Notes: generated by a model from the letters alone, not told the origin. A stretch of DNA of 64,000 bases from JACCXE01 sp963718605 (GCA_963718605.1 OY970363.1:992001-1056000), one strand, 5' to 3'; shown: positions 44,710-54,136, counted from the stretch's first letter. Program-made: numbers and translations.

Positions 44710-45482
44710 GGGCGAACCGCGACGACTTCTTTGTCCGTGGTGTTGGGCGCGGGCGCCGGTTTTGATAGGTCGTTGAGGTCCCGAAAGGTGAAGCCCCACG
44801 CGACCAGCCGTTCGCACACGGCCAGCGTGTCGACTCGCTTGGGGTGCAAGTCCAGCAGCACCGTCATCGGGTTCGTGCCGCTGAACGTCGTCGCGCCGCC
44901 CGCGAGCACGCGGTCTTCGGCGCCCTCGACGTCGATCTTGATGACGTCGACATGATCGATGCCACGCTCGGCGAGCACGCCGTCCAGCGTGCGGGTCGGC
45001 ACCGTGATAGTTCCCACTACGAGCGTCGGGTCCTCGACGAGGGTGTGCCAGCCCGACTTGGGTCCGAGAAAGAGCGTGTCCTGCCCGTCGCGCTCGGCGA
45101 GGGCGACGTCGAGCACCTCCACCGAGGTGTAACGGTTGCGGGCCACGCTCTTGCGAATCCAGGCCACGTTGTCGGGTTCGGGTTCGATGCACAGCACGCG
45201 CGCTCGGTCGGCCGTCGTCTTCGCCGCGATCAACGCAAAGTCGCCTTTGTTGCCGCCGACGTCGACGAAGGTCATTCCCGGCTTGATGATGCGTTGCAGG
45301 GCGCGCACCTTCGCCGGTTCGTAGACGCGCAGCGCCCGCGCCAGCATCATCGGTGACTCGCGCACGTCGAGGTACGTCCATCCACCGGCGGCGGGATACG
45401 GGTGGTGGCCCCGGGGCAGCACCGCACGAATACGGCCGTGGCGGCGCAACAACGCCATCGCCACGCGCCAGCGCACACTCAT
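44706..45482 (-). CDS. FkbM-family methyltransferase
   Basis: A 258-residue SAM methyltransferase of the FkbM family: MTFVDVGGNKGDFALIAAKT (SAM loop), VLCIEPEPDNVAWIRKSV and the signature IKIDVEGAEDRVLAGG, with a C-terminal LDLHPKRVDTLAVCERLVAW. The family O-methylates sugars and small molecules. ATG 45482 overlaps the stop of the upstream methyltransferase, giving a three-methyltransferase operon (46632-47354, 45479-46621, this gene). Confidence 0.9.
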   Translation of the reverse strand: MSVRWRVAMALLRRHGRIRAVLPRGHHPYPAAGGWTYLDVRESPMMLARALRVYEPAKVRALQRIIKPGMTFVDVGGNKGDFALIAAKTTADRARVLCIEPEPDNVAWIRKSVARNRYTSVEVLDVALAERDGQDTLFLGPKSGWHTLVEDPTLVVGTITVPTRTLDGVLAERGIDHVDVIKIDVEGAEDRVLAGGATTFSGTNPMTVLLDLHPKRVDTLAVCERLVAWGFTFRDLNDLSKPAPAPNTTDKEVVAVRP

Positions 45483-46621
45483 GCGCGCGCCGCGACTTCG
45501 ACGCCGGCTTCGGAGAACGGACCGGGCCACAGGCCGGCGGGCGGGCGCGCCGCGACAGCCATCCGGTTCTTGCGGGCCAGCACGAACATATGGCAGCCCA
45601 ACCGATTCACGAGCGGCAGTCGCTCGCACACGGCCTCGAGCGCGTCGACGGCGCGCTTGCCCGCGTCGCCGCGCGCGTCTAGCCAGGCCGACAACTTGGC
45701 TTGCGGGGGCGGGAACTCGAACGTAGAGAACGCGAACGCGTCGAGACCCGCGGCGGCGAACATCGCGCGGGTCTCGGCGTAGATGTGGTGCGTGTGGGGC
45801 AGCCAGACGTCGGGCGCGCCGGGCGGCAGGATCGAGCGGTCCATCTTGTGAGGCCACACCCACGGCCGCCGCGAGATGAGCGTCGGGTGGTACGCGCCGA
45901 TCGCCTTTTCGAGCCAAGCGAAGAGATGCGTGAGCGGCGACCACAGCGGCATCTCCGACGCGTTGTTCGTGGTCATCACGAACACACCGCCGGGCTTGAG
46001 CACGCGCGCGATCTCCCACACGGCGCGCTCGGGTCGCATGAGGTGCTCGATCACTTCACTGAGGATCACTACGTCGAAGGTGGCGTCGGCAAACGGCAAC
46101 GCCTCCGCGTCACAACGCCCGAACTCGGTGCGCAGCGCCTTGGACTCCGCGGCGTGCTTCGTCTGCGCGTACGTGATGTGGTGGCCGCCGTAATCGACCC
46201 CGACATAAGTCGCGCGGCGCGCACTGATGCGGTCGGCCACGAGCGCGGACCCGCAACCGACGTCGAGCACGTAGCCGTCGTCGGGCAGCGCGCGGTCGGT
46301 GGCAGCGGCGAGCTTGTCGTAACGCATCTCGTGACGGTGCTGGTGATACTCACCCCAGATGTCGAACTCTTCCTCGATAGTCGGAACCTGCTCGTTGTAG
46401 TGACGCGAGTACGTCTCCCAGTTCGCGGTGCGCAACAGCTCGCGCTCGTGCGCGGTGACAGCACGCGCGGTGGACCGATAGCGCGCGTAGACATAGGTCC
46501 ACAGCGCCAGCAAAGCTGCGAATGCCCCGGAGCGCCGGGCGGACGAGGACGACGGCCACGCCGTTACCGCCAGCAGCGCGGCCGGAACGCAGAGCTTGAC
46601 GAGCCGCAGTGCTCGTTTCAT
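45479..46621 (-). CDS. SAM-dependent methyltransferase with N-terminal membrane segment
   Basis: A 380-residue protein. Residues ~1-50 hold one or two hydrophobic helices (LVKLCVPAALLAVTAWPSSS; GAFAALLALWTYVYARYRST). Residues ~115-260 are a class I methyltransferase with YVLDVGCGSALVADRISA, YVGVDYGGHHITYAQ and ILSEVIEHLMRPERAVWEIA, and ~110 further residues follow. The membrane anchor fits a lipid-linked glycan substrate. ATG 46621 lies 10 nt after the preceding methyltransferase stop. Confidence 0.87.
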   Translation of the reverse strand: MKRALRLVKLCVPAALLAVTAWPSSSSARRSGAFAALLALWTYVYARYRSTARAVTAHERELLRTANWETYSRHYNEQVPTIEEEFDIWGEYHQHRHEMRYDKLAAATDRALPDDGYVLDVGCGSALVADRISARRATYVGVDYGGHHITYAQTKHAAESKALRTEFGRCDAEALPFADATFDVVILSEVIEHLMRPERAVWEIARVLKPGGVFVMTTNNASEMPLWSPLTHLFAWLEKAIGAYHPTLISRRPWVWPHKMDRSILPPGAPDVWLPHTHHIYAETRAMFAAAGLDAFAFSTFEFPPPQAKLSAWLDARGDAGKRAVDALEAVCERLPLVNRLGCHMFVLARKNRMAVAARPPAGLWPGPFSEAGVEVAARA

Positions 46622-46631
46622 TGGGCGCGTT

Positions 46632-47354
46632 TCATTGACCGCGTTTGACGGCCCACGCCCAACAAAAGAGCGTGCCGACGCCGTCGGTCTTTTGCAGGTC
46701 CATGCCGGCGCGGTCGAGGGTGGTTTCGATGCGACGCAGATCGACGGTGGTGCCCAGGAACTGCGCGGCGTTGCGCTGATGCGCCTCGCGGCGCAACCCC
46801 GTGCGCTGCAGCGTGGACAACACGGCGCGCCGCATCCGCCACCTTCGCTCCGACGCTTGGTTGTTCCACTGGAACGCGGCCACGCCCCCGGGCCGCAGTA
46901 TCCGCGCCGACTCGCGCAGGTACGCCTCAATCACACCCACCTCGGGGATGTGTTGGAAGACGGTGAATGAGAGCACGAAGTCCGCCGCGCCCGTCGCGAT
47001 CGCGGACAGGTCGGCGCCCTCGCACAACTCGAACGACACGCGCGGGTCGTCCACCAGTTCGCGGGACTGGCGGACCATCTCCGGCGCGATGTCGACGCCC
47101 ACGACCCGGTCGAAGTGCTCCGCCAACGCCAGGCAGTTGCGCCCGAGCCCGGACCCGATCTCCACCGCTAGTTCGCGACGTGCGGGCGCCACGGGCGACC
47201 CCGCGAGCGCCGTCGCCACAATCTTCTGACCCGTCGCGAAGAACGCGGGCATGTCGGGATCGTCGTAGGCGACGGTCGTGTCGACGTACCACGCGGCGTT
47301 TCGCTTCGCGGCGCTGTCCCAGAAATCACGCATGCCGCGGGCAGCGCGGCTCAT
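46632..47354 (-). CDS. SAM-dependent methyltransferase
   Basis: A 240-residue class I methyltransferase, first of three consecutive minus-strand methyltransferase genes: LAVEIGSGLGRNCLALAEHF (motif I), VVGVDIAPEMVRQSRELVD, FVLSFTVFQHIPEVGVIEAY and ILRPGGVAAFQWNN. The N-terminal DFWDSAAKRNAAWYVDTT resembles glycan-locus methyltransferases. It is divergent from the acyltransferase at 47407 with 52 nt between. Confidence 0.88.
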   Translation of the reverse strand: MSRAARGMRDFWDSAAKRNAAWYVDTTVAYDDPDMPAFFATGQKIVATALAGSPVAPARRELAVEIGSGLGRNCLALAEHFDRVVGVDIAPEMVRQSRELVDDPRVSFELCEGADLSAIATGAADFVLSFTVFQHIPEVGVIEAYLRESARILRPGGVAAFQWNNQASERRWRMRRAVLSTLQRTGLRREAHQRNAAQFLGTTVDLRRIETTLDRAGMDLQKTDGVGTLFCWAWAVKRGQ

Positions 47355-47406
47355 CTAACCGCTCCCGACCCGTACATTGTGTGGGCATGCTGATGGGAGC
47401 TCATTC

Positions 47407-48174
47407 GTGAAGAAGGTCCTGCGGGCGATCAAGAAGCGGCGCTGGACGTTCATCCTGGCGTACCGCAAGTTCCGCCACACGTTCCTCATAACGCGGGTGA
47501 ACATACAGGCGAAGTGGGATGGATCCATCGTCCACTGGGACCTTGCCCCCGATCTGCAGCTCGGCCGCAACATCCGCGTAAAGGTGTGGCCCCGCACAGA
47601 AACCACCGTGAAGATCGGCCCGAAGTCACGCATCGGGGACAACGTGTTGCTGCATCTCCGCGGCGGTACCCTCAACGCGGGCATCCGCACCGACATCCGC
47701 GCCCATACATCGGTGCAGTTCGAAGGCAACCTCACCCTCGACGGCGAGAACACCATCAGCTACGGCTGCGTGTTGCACTGTGGCGAGTCGGTGCACCTCG
47801 GCTACGCGGCGATCATGGCCGAGTACGCGAGCATCGCCGACTCGACCCACTTCCACACCACGCCCGACTACCCCATCGGCGAGAACGTCAAGTTCGAGCC
47901 GATCGAGATTGGCCGCAACACGTTCCTGTGCCCCCGCGTCTCGGTGGGGCGGGGCGTCACCATCGGCCCGTGGACCGTGGTCGGGCCGAGCTCGGTCGTC
48001 GCCCGCGACCTACCCGCCGGCGTCTTCGCGTCGGGCGTGCCCGCCAAGGTGATCAGGTCGCTCGATCATTCGTGGATGGAGGACGTGCTCAACAATGCGC
48101 CCGGCGCGCCGGATCCGGATACGCCGGCGTGGCGCAAGCACGCCGACGACGGCTCGCAGGACTTCGGCGCATGA
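47407..48174 (+). CDS. Left-handed beta-helix acyltransferase
   Basis: A 255-residue acyltransferase with a basic N-terminus (MKKVLRAIKKRRW) and hexapeptide repeats from about 55 to 215: VKIGPKSRIGDNVLLHLRGG, LTLDGENTISYGCVLHCGES, EPIEIGRNTFLCPRVSVGRG, VTIGPWTVVGPSSVVARDLP, then GVPAKVIRSLD. GTG 47407 is chosen because GGGAG lies 7 nt upstream. The stop overlaps the next GT2 ATG, so the three genes to 50023 form an operon. Confidence 0.88.
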   Translation: MKKVLRAIKKRRWTFILAYRKFRHTFLITRVNIQAKWDGSIVHWDLAPDLQLGRNIRVKVWPRTETTVKIGPKSRIGDNVLLHLRGGTLNAGIRTDIRAHTSVQFEGNLTLDGENTISYGCVLHCGESVHLGYAAIMAEYASIADSTHFHTTPDYPIGENVKFEPIEIGRNTFLCPRVSVGRGVTIGPWTVVGPSSVVARDLPAGVFASGVPAKVIRSLDHSWMEDVLNNAPGAPDPDTPAWRKHADDGSQDFGA

Positions 48175-49094
48175 GTGATTCGCCACAAGTCAGTGTGGTC
48201 GTACCCACCGTGGACCGCGTCGAGTTGCTTGAGCGCACCCTGCGCGGTTTGGCCGCGCAGGACGGCGTGGACTTCGAGGCGATCGTTGTGCACGACGGCG
48301 ACCCCGGGATCGTGGCGCTGCTCGACGCTTGGCAGGACAAGTTGCCGCTGCGCCCGCTGCAGATCGGTGAGCGCGGCGCCGTCCCCAAACGCAACGCCGG
48401 CTGGCGCGCCGGTCGGGCACCGATCATCGCGTTCACCGATGACGACTGCGAGCCCGCGCCGGGTTGGCTCAAAGCGGCGGTTGCCGCGTTCGACGACGGT
48501 GACCCGGGCCTGGACTTGGTGCAGGGCCGCGTCGATCCGCATCCCGAAGACGCCGACGTGCGCGGCGTGTTCAAGCGCACGATCAGAGTCAACGAGCACT
48601 ACGAGGGTTATCCGAACGCCAACCTCATCTACCGCAAGTCCGCGCTCGAGCGTGTCCACGGGTTCGACGACGCGTTCTGGGGTGCCGGTGAAGACTCGGA
48701 CTTGGCCCACCGCGTCATCGAGTCCGGCGGCGGCGTGGCGTACGTCGACGAAGCGCTCGTCTGGCACGCGGTGCGCACCGTCACCTTCGTGAACCACCTC
48801 AAGTCGCTGCCCCGCTGGGCGAACGCGTCGCTCACCATGAAGCGCCACCCGCAACTGCGCCCGCTGGTGCCCTACCGCATCTTCTGGAAGCAGTCGCACA
48901 TCACGGGCTCGCTCGCGCTCGTCGGCATCCTGCTGTTGCCCTTCACGCGTAAAGCCATCGTCCTCGTGCTGCCCCACTTCGCGTGGCGCATGAAGAGCGG
49001 CGCCCGATCAGGTGCGCAACTCGCGGTAACCGACATCGCCGAGGTAGCCGTCACCGTCGCCGGGTCGATTCGCTACAAGACCTTCTTCCTCTAG
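48171..49094 (+). CDS. GT2 glycosyltransferase
   Basis: A 307-residue GT2: VSVVVPTVDRVELLERTLRG, IVVHDGDPGIVALLDAW, IIAFTDDDCEPAPGWLKAAV (DxD), NANLIYRKSALERVHGFDDA, FWGAGEDSDLAHRVIESGGG, then a hydrophobic C-terminal region (SLALVGILLLPFTRKAIVLV). ATGA overlap with the upstream acyltransferase; 2 nt before the next GT2. Confidence 0.9.
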   Translation: MSDSPQVSVVVPTVDRVELLERTLRGLAAQDGVDFEAIVVHDGDPGIVALLDAWQDKLPLRPLQIGERGAVPKRNAGWRAGRAPIIAFTDDDCEPAPGWLKAAVAAFDDGDPGLDLVQGRVDPHPEDADVRGVFKRTIRVNEHYEGYPNANLIYRKSALERVHGFDDAFWGAGEDSDLAHRVIESGGGVAYVDEALVWHAVRTVTFVNHLKSLPRWANASLTMKRHPQLRPLVPYRIFWKQSHITGSLALVGILLLPFTRKAIVLVLPHFAWRMKSGARSGAQLAVTDIAEVAVTVAGSIRYKTFFL

Positions 49095-49096
49095 CC

Positions 49097-50023
49097 GTGC
49101 CCGAGGCCGCGAGCGCGGCGCGGCCCGCGCTATCGATCGTGATCCCGACGCGCGACCGCGCCGACATGCTGAGGCGTTGTCTCAGTTTCGTCGTCGCGGC
49201 GGCGGGTCCGGACGACGAAGTCATCGTGGTGGATTCGGCGTCGGCGCCGCCCCTGAGCGCGACCGGCGCTCGCGTGATCCGCTGCGACACTCCCGGCGTG
49301 AACCGGGCCCGCAACGCGGGCTGGCGCGCCGCGGCGAACGACCTGATCGCGTACGTCGACGACGACGTGATCGTCGACGCCGGTTGGGCCGACGCCTTCG
49401 CCCGCGCTGCGGCCGCCCATCCCGACGCCGCGTTCATGTCGGGACGGGTCGGCGCGCATGCGAGCGCTCCTACCGCGCACGGCAACGTCGCGGTAAAAGA
49501 CGACGCGGTCGCGGCGACGCTCACGCCCGCGTCCCGCGGCGACCTCGGCCACGGGGCCAGCCTCATGGTGCGCACCGCCGCGTTGGCTGCGGTCGGCGGT
49601 TGGGACGAGGCGATGGGCGCGGGCGGTCGTTTCAAGTCGAGTCCGGAGACCGACCTCTACGACCGGCTCTTCGCCGCCGGGTTCACCGGCCGCTACGAAC
49701 CGTCGGCGCGCGCTCAGCACGACCAGTGGCGGCAACCGGCCGAATTGATCCGCCTCGACTGGCGCTACGGCTTCGGGAACGGTTCCCGTCTCGCCAAGCT
49801 CGTGCGGACCGACCGCAGCCGCGCCGCGCGCGTGGCGAGCGAAGCCGTGTGGGGATGGGGCCTGCGCCGCCTCGGCCCGGCGCTGCGGCAGCGCAACAAG
49901 ACCGACGTCGGGCGAGTCGCGGCGCGTTTGGCCGGCACGGCCACGGGGTTTTCGCGCGCGCTGTTTACGCCTGTGCGCGACGGTCATTTCGCGCCGCGGG
50001 GCCGCTCCAACACTTCGTCGTAG
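49097..50023 (+). CDS. GT2 glycosyltransferase
   Basis: A 308-residue GT2: LSIVIPTRDRADMLRRCLSF, DEVIVVDSASAPPL, LIAYVDDDVIVDAGWADAFA, a HGASLMVRTAALAAVGGWDE acceptor region and SSPETDLYDRLFAAGFTGRY. GTG 49097 lies 2 nt after the previous stop. The last 40 nt overlap the convergent GT4 gene. It resembles the GT2 at 58103 in layout, including a basic C-terminus without helices. Confidence 0.89.
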   Translation: MPEAASAARPALSIVIPTRDRADMLRRCLSFVVAAAGPDDEVIVVDSASAPPLSATGARVIRCDTPGVNRARNAGWRAAANDLIAYVDDDVIVDAGWADAFARAAAAHPDAAFMSGRVGAHASAPTAHGNVAVKDDAVAATLTPASRGDLGHGASLMVRTAALAAVGGWDEAMGAGGRFKSSPETDLYDRLFAAGFTGRYEPSARAQHDQWRQPAELIRLDWRYGFGNGSRLAKLVRTDRSRAARVASEAVWGWGLRRLGPALRQRNKTDVGRVAARLAGTATGFSRALFTPVRDGHFAPRGRSNTSS

Positions 50024-51082
50024 AGGTCGTCGACCCGGCCGGCCATCTCCCGCACGTCAAAGCGCGCCGCGACGCCCGGCCCGCCCGCGGCCAGGCGCTC
50101 AGCCAACGCGCGGTCGCGCAATACGCGCACGAGCGCGCCCGCCAACGCAGCGGCGTCGCCCGCGTCCACCAGCAGCGTGCTCACCCCGTCGGCCACGTAT
50201 TCGGGAATCCCGCCGTGCCGGGTCGTGACCACTGGGCGCCCGCTCGCCTGCGCTTCGAGGTTCACGAGCAGCAGGCTCTCGGCGTCACCGTCGGACGATG
50301 TGTGGCTCGGTGTCGCGACGACGCGCGCGGCCTGGATCACGTCGCGCACTTGCTCGGCGCGGCGCGACGCGTCGGGCGCGATCAACTCGACGCCCTCGCC
50401 ACGCACCAGTGTCGCGAGTGGGCCCGCGCCGAGCACGCGCGAAACGCGCGTCGGGCACCGCCGCGCGCACCCGCGGCCACGCCTCGATGAGGACGTCGAT
50501 GCCCTTCTTCTCGACCAGTCGGCCGACGAAACCAACGACGTGGTCGACCGGCAGCGGCGTGGGCGCGAAGAACGCGGTGTCGATGCCAGAGGGGATCACG
50601 CGGATGCGATCGGGGGCGAAACCCAGATCCGTGGCCGCGCCGGCCAGCCAGTCGCTCGGCACGATCACCGCCGCGGCGATCGACGGATCCGGTTCGTAGG
50701 CCCACGGATTGGCCTGTGCCCACGCCGTGGCGTCGTGACCGTGCAACGAGACCACTAGCGGCAAGGCGGCGCGCCGGTTCAGGACGCGGGCATAGGGCAG
50801 GGCGTAGCCGAAGTGCGCGTGGGCGATATCGGCCCGCACGCGGCGGGCTTGGCGCAACACGGCGGCGCGAGCGGCGCGGTCACGCATCGAAGCCGGCAGC
50901 CAGTCCACCGCCGCGGGGACCTGCGCGATTCCCGGGAGTGGAAACGCCTCGAGATTCTGGGGTCGCAGCCGCGAAACGACCACGCCGCGATGGCGGCTGC
51001 GGCTGATTTGGCCGTGCACGAAGCCCGACGACAGGTCGAGGTACCGCTCGATCACATGGAGAACGGTGGCCACTGCTGTCAC
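49984..51082 (-). CDS. GT4 glycosyltransferase, frameshifted
   Basis: About 365 residues when repaired. The N-terminal half (GTG 51082) has VLHVIERYLDLSSGFVHGQI, DIAHAHFGYALPYARVLNRR, VVSLHGHDATAW and VGFVGRLVEKKGIDVLIEAW. The C-terminal half, in another frame, has VLGAGPLATLV, SDGDAESLLLVNLEAQASGR (E-x7-E) and PVVTTRHGGIPEYVADGVST. The frames join in the CACGCGCGAAAC tract at 50434-50444, where one extra base lies; removing it restores FRVLGAGPL. Both halves are well conserved, which favours sequencing error or a very recent mutation. Confidence 0.88.
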
Positions 51083-51246
51083 CCTAGGCAGCGGTCAACG
51101 CACCAGCCTTTGACCGATTTGCCGGGTTTGCCGAGAACCGAAATGCAGGATTCCCGGGCTGACGGACGAAAAAAGGAGTCAGCGCTGTAGGATTCGCCGC
51201 CAACCGCTGGGAAAACTGGGGACCGATACGGGTTATGGGACTGCAC
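51083..51246. promoter_or_regulatory. Structured leader upstream of the GH5 gene
   Basis: The 164 bp between divergent genes hold a CGGTCAA/TTTGACCG inverted repeat (51092-51117), an AAAAAAGGAGT run (51171-51181) and a GC-rich segment just before the start. The spacing of GCCG, GGGGACC and GGGTTAT near 51190-51236 is loosely like part of a ydaO (cyclic di-AMP) riboswitch, but I could not fold a complete aptamer. Confidence 0.25.
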
Positions 51247-52338
51247 ATGAACAAGTCGATTCGTCGAATCGCAACCGTGGCGCTGGCCGTCACGGCACTG
51301 GCCGGCATCGTCGCCACCTCTCCGGCCGAGGGCCTGCCGAAGGGCGACGGACGTTTCCACGTCAACGGCCTGACCGTCATCGGGCCTGAGGGCAAGCCCA
51401 TCACGCTGCGCGGCGTCAACAAGGGCGGTCTCGAGTATTCGCCGTACGGCTACGCCGAGGAGTACTGGAACTACCAGCGCATGAAGAGCTGGGGCGCCAA
51501 CGTCGTGCGCGTTGCGATCGCAGACAACTTCGCGATGCCGACGATGTGCACGTACGACAAGAACTACATGAAGAAGATCGACCAGATCGTCATGTGGGGC
51601 GAGCAGCTGAAGATGCTGATCATGCTCGACGACCACATCGCGACGAAGGGCCTCACGTGTGGACGCGGCGGCTGGGCCAGCAACCAGAAGATGCCCGACG
51701 CCCGCAACCTCGAGTTCGTGAAGATGCTCGCCAAGCGGTACAAGAACCGCAAGTACGTTGCCATCGACCTGTACAACGAACCGCACTACATCCCGTGGGA
51801 CGTCTGGCGTAACGGCGGCATCGTCGACGGTTACAAAGCCGTGGGCATGCAGCAGCTGCTCGACGGCGTGCGCGGCACCGGCTTCAGCGGCCTCGTCTTC
51901 GCCACGGGCAACACCTGGGGCAACGACCTGCGCGGCCTGGGCGACGCACCGCTGAAGGGCGACTGGAACGTCATCTACGCGGCGCACTCGTATCCGTATA
52001 CCTGCGGCCGCTCAGTCCCCTGGACCGAGCCCTACAACTGCGAAGGCAAGCAGTACCCGCCCTTCCTCGACTCACAGGTCGCGCCGGTCACCGGCAAGCG
52101 TCCCGTGATGCTCACCGAATTCGGCACGCAGCGTTCGATCGACGCAGAGATGCGCTCGCCCATCCAGTGGGCCGAGAACCATCACGTCGGTTGGGCCGCG
52201 TGGCTGTGGTGCAACGGCATCCCGACCGACTACTGCTTGTTGCCGAGCGACGGTTCCAATACGCCGAGCCCCACCGGCAAGCCCGTACAAGAAATGCTGT
52301 TCCGGGCCAACGGCTGGAAGTCACTCAACGGCCGGTAG
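51247..52338 (+). CDS. Secreted glycoside hydrolase family 5 (cellulase-like)
   Basis: A 363-residue exported (beta/alpha)8 hydrolase. A signal peptide (MNKSIRRIATVALAVTALAG) is followed by the GH5 start ITLRGVNKGGLEYSPYGYAE, then GANVVRVAIADNFAMPT, the acid/base Glu in VAIDLYNEPHYIPWD, AAHSYPYTCGR and the nucleophile Glu in PVMLTEFGTQRS. Four to six Cys suggest disulfides. Starts at 51235 and 51247 are both possible. In this locus it may trim or release the exported glycan, rather than feed on cellulose. Confidence 0.88.
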   Translation: MNKSIRRIATVALAVTALAGIVATSPAEGLPKGDGRFHVNGLTVIGPEGKPITLRGVNKGGLEYSPYGYAEEYWNYQRMKSWGANVVRVAIADNFAMPTMCTYDKNYMKKIDQIVMWGEQLKMLIMLDDHIATKGLTCGRGGWASNQKMPDARNLEFVKMLAKRYKNRKYVAIDLYNEPHYIPWDVWRNGGIVDGYKAVGMQQLLDGVRGTGFSGLVFATGNTWGNDLRGLGDAPLKGDWNVIYAAHSYPYTCGRSVPWTEPYNCEGKQYPPFLDSQVAPVTGKRPVMLTEFGTQRSIDAEMRSPIQWAENHHVGWAAWLWCNGIPTDYCLLPSDGSNTPSPTGKPVQEMLFRANGWKSLNGR

Positions 52339-54129
52339 TCGTTCTTGCTGCCCTGGCCGGCGGCGCAACCTGAACACGGGAAGTAACAACGCTGCTTCTG
52401 TTCCCGCGAGCATTCCCGTCAACGGCGCGGTCCGCGCCCACGTAGGGGTTCCTTTTGTTGGCGCGCGCGCCAGCGTGACGCGCGTGTTGGGCAGCTGGTG
52501 CGCGGCAGAGGTAAACGTGAACAACGCGCCCCGCAGCACTTGGCGCGAGGTGGACTCCAAACGCACGATGCCCGTGCCCGGCCCGTAGTTCAGCGGGTCG
52601 AAGCAGTCGACTTTGATCTTCGGGCCCACCGCCCGGGTGCCCATGTCGCAGATCGAGTCGATGAGGATGCGCCCGATGTAGTCGTCGTTCGGCTTCTTGC
52701 TGACGGACAGGTACTGCGGGCTCAAGGCGAACACGCGCATCTCGACCGCCACGTGCGCGGGCGCGAACGTGGCCACCACAACACCGGCCACCAGGCCGGC
52801 CGCGGGCAACGCGAGACGCGCCGGGTTCCACACAATCGGACGCGGCACGGCCGTGCCGTTGCGCACGCGCACTTCTTCGTAGAGACCGACGCTGAGCGCG
52901 GCGAGTAGCCACAGGCTCCACGACGAAATCGGCGCGCTGAACGTGTCGAACGCGAACATGCCGAGCGTGGCCGCGCCAAGCCCACCGAGCACCGCGCCGG
53001 TCAGGGGCGCGAGCTCTTTGTCGCCGCGCACCGCGCCATAGCTGGCGGTGAGCAATCCGGCGATCACCGCGCCGCCGAGCGCCGCAACCCCCACCACGCC
53101 AAGCGTGCCGTAGGTGCCGAGCACGGCCGAGTCCGTGCCCTTGATGCCGCGCTGAATGAGGCCATCGAGCCCGGTGCCGATCCACGGCTTGGGCGCCAGT
53201 TCCTGCGTCACGAGCACGAGGCGGCGGGCCCGCACCTTCTCGCTCTCTGGGTCGGCCGACTGGTACGGCTGACGCACCGCGCTGGTACCGAGATACAGCA
53301 CGGCCGCCACAAGAGCGGCGGCGCCGAGGCCAACCAGGATGCGCCTGTCCCCCCGGGCGGTCAGCGCCATCAGCACGGCCCCGATCGCGAGCCCGGCGTA
53401 CGCGCTACGCGTGACGGTGAAGACCAGGGCCACGGCCACGATGGTGGGAGCAACCAGCGCGAGCTTGCGCCGCGATCGCACCGCGAACAGCGCGACGAGC
53501 GGCATGAAGTAGGCGAGCACCCAGGCGTACTCGAGCGCGAAGTCCGCCGACGCCCGCACGCGTTTCTCGGTGCCGCGTAACTCGAGCGGAAGGGCCGAGA
53601 CCAGATTGTTCGGTGAGTGCTCGAACCAGAACCGGGCGTAGCTCGATCCGGTGTACTTCTCGCCGATCGCGATGACGGCCGAGGCGACTACGGCGGTCAC
53701 GGCGAACCCCGCGACCTTCTTGGCGCCGAGCACCCGCACGGCGGCAGTCGCGACCCACAAGAACAGGAGCTGGTCGAGGATCGGCAACCACAGGTCGAAC
53801 GCGATCTCGGGGCGCGACGGGTACGCACCGCGCGCGACGCCGAGCACGTAGGCCAGCACCACGAACGCGGACAGCGCCGCGAACACGCGGGTGGGGCGGA
53901 TGGCCCAGGCCGGTAGCTCGCCGCGGGTGGCGCGGATCACGAGGCCAATGGCCGCGGTGTAGAGCGCGACCCGCCCGACGTACATCGTCGGCGGGGCGCC
54001 CGGAATCGGCAGCGCGCCCGGCACGAGGAACGTCGTGGCGAGCAGCGCCGCCACCGAGGCGCGGAACGAGGCGCGCAGGTGGATCGCGACCAGCGCGCCC
54101 GTTATTACGACGATGAGCGCCGAAGGCAC
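52321..54129 (-). CDS. O-antigen ligase/polymerase-like membrane protein (Wzy-like)
   Basis: A 602-residue polytopic protein with about ten N-terminal helices. A large extracytoplasmic loop near 280-320 (AVRQPYQSADPESEKVRARR; LAPKPWIGTGLDGLIQRGIK) carries the W-x-G-x-G-type pattern of the O-antigen ligase/polymerase superfamily. Further helices and a ~110-residue C-terminal extracytoplasmic domain follow. It is coupled to the Wzz-like gene upstream by 7 nt, which supports a polymerase role. It overlaps the GH5 3' end convergently by 18 nt. Confidence 0.8.
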   Translation of the reverse strand: MPSALIVVITGALVAIHLRASFRASVAALLATTFLVPGALPIPGAPPTMYVGRVALYTAAIGLVIRATRGELPAWAIRPTRVFAALSAFVVLAYVLGVARGAYPSRPEIAFDLWLPILDQLLFLWVATAAVRVLGAKKVAGFAVTAVVASAVIAIGEKYTGSSYARFWFEHSPNNLVSALPLELRGTEKRVRASADFALEYAWVLAYFMPLVALFAVRSRRKLALVAPTIVAVALVFTVTRSAYAGLAIGAVLMALTARGDRRILVGLGAAALVAAVLYLGTSAVRQPYQSADPESEKVRARRLVLVTQELAPKPWIGTGLDGLIQRGIKGTDSAVLGTYGTLGVVGVAALGGAVIAGLLTASYGAVRGDKELAPLTGAVLGGLGAATLGMFAFDTFSAPISSWSLWLLAALSVGLYEEVRVRNGTAVPRPIVWNPARLALPAAGLVAGVVVATFAPAHVAVEMRVFALSPQYLSVSKKPNDDYIGRILIDSICDMGTRAVGPKIKVDCFDPLNYGPGTGIVRLESTSRQVLRGALFTFTSAAHQLPNTRVTLARAPTKGTPTWARTAPLTGMLAGTEAALLLPVFRLRRRPGQQERLPAVE

Positions 54130-54136
54130 GGCCTAC

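Noticed and set aside
51180..51246. Possible ydaO (cyclic di-AMP) riboswitch before the GH5 gene
   Set aside because: Only a few motif fragments are in the right order. I could not pair the P1 stem or find the second half of the aptamer, so I list only a structured leader at low confidence.
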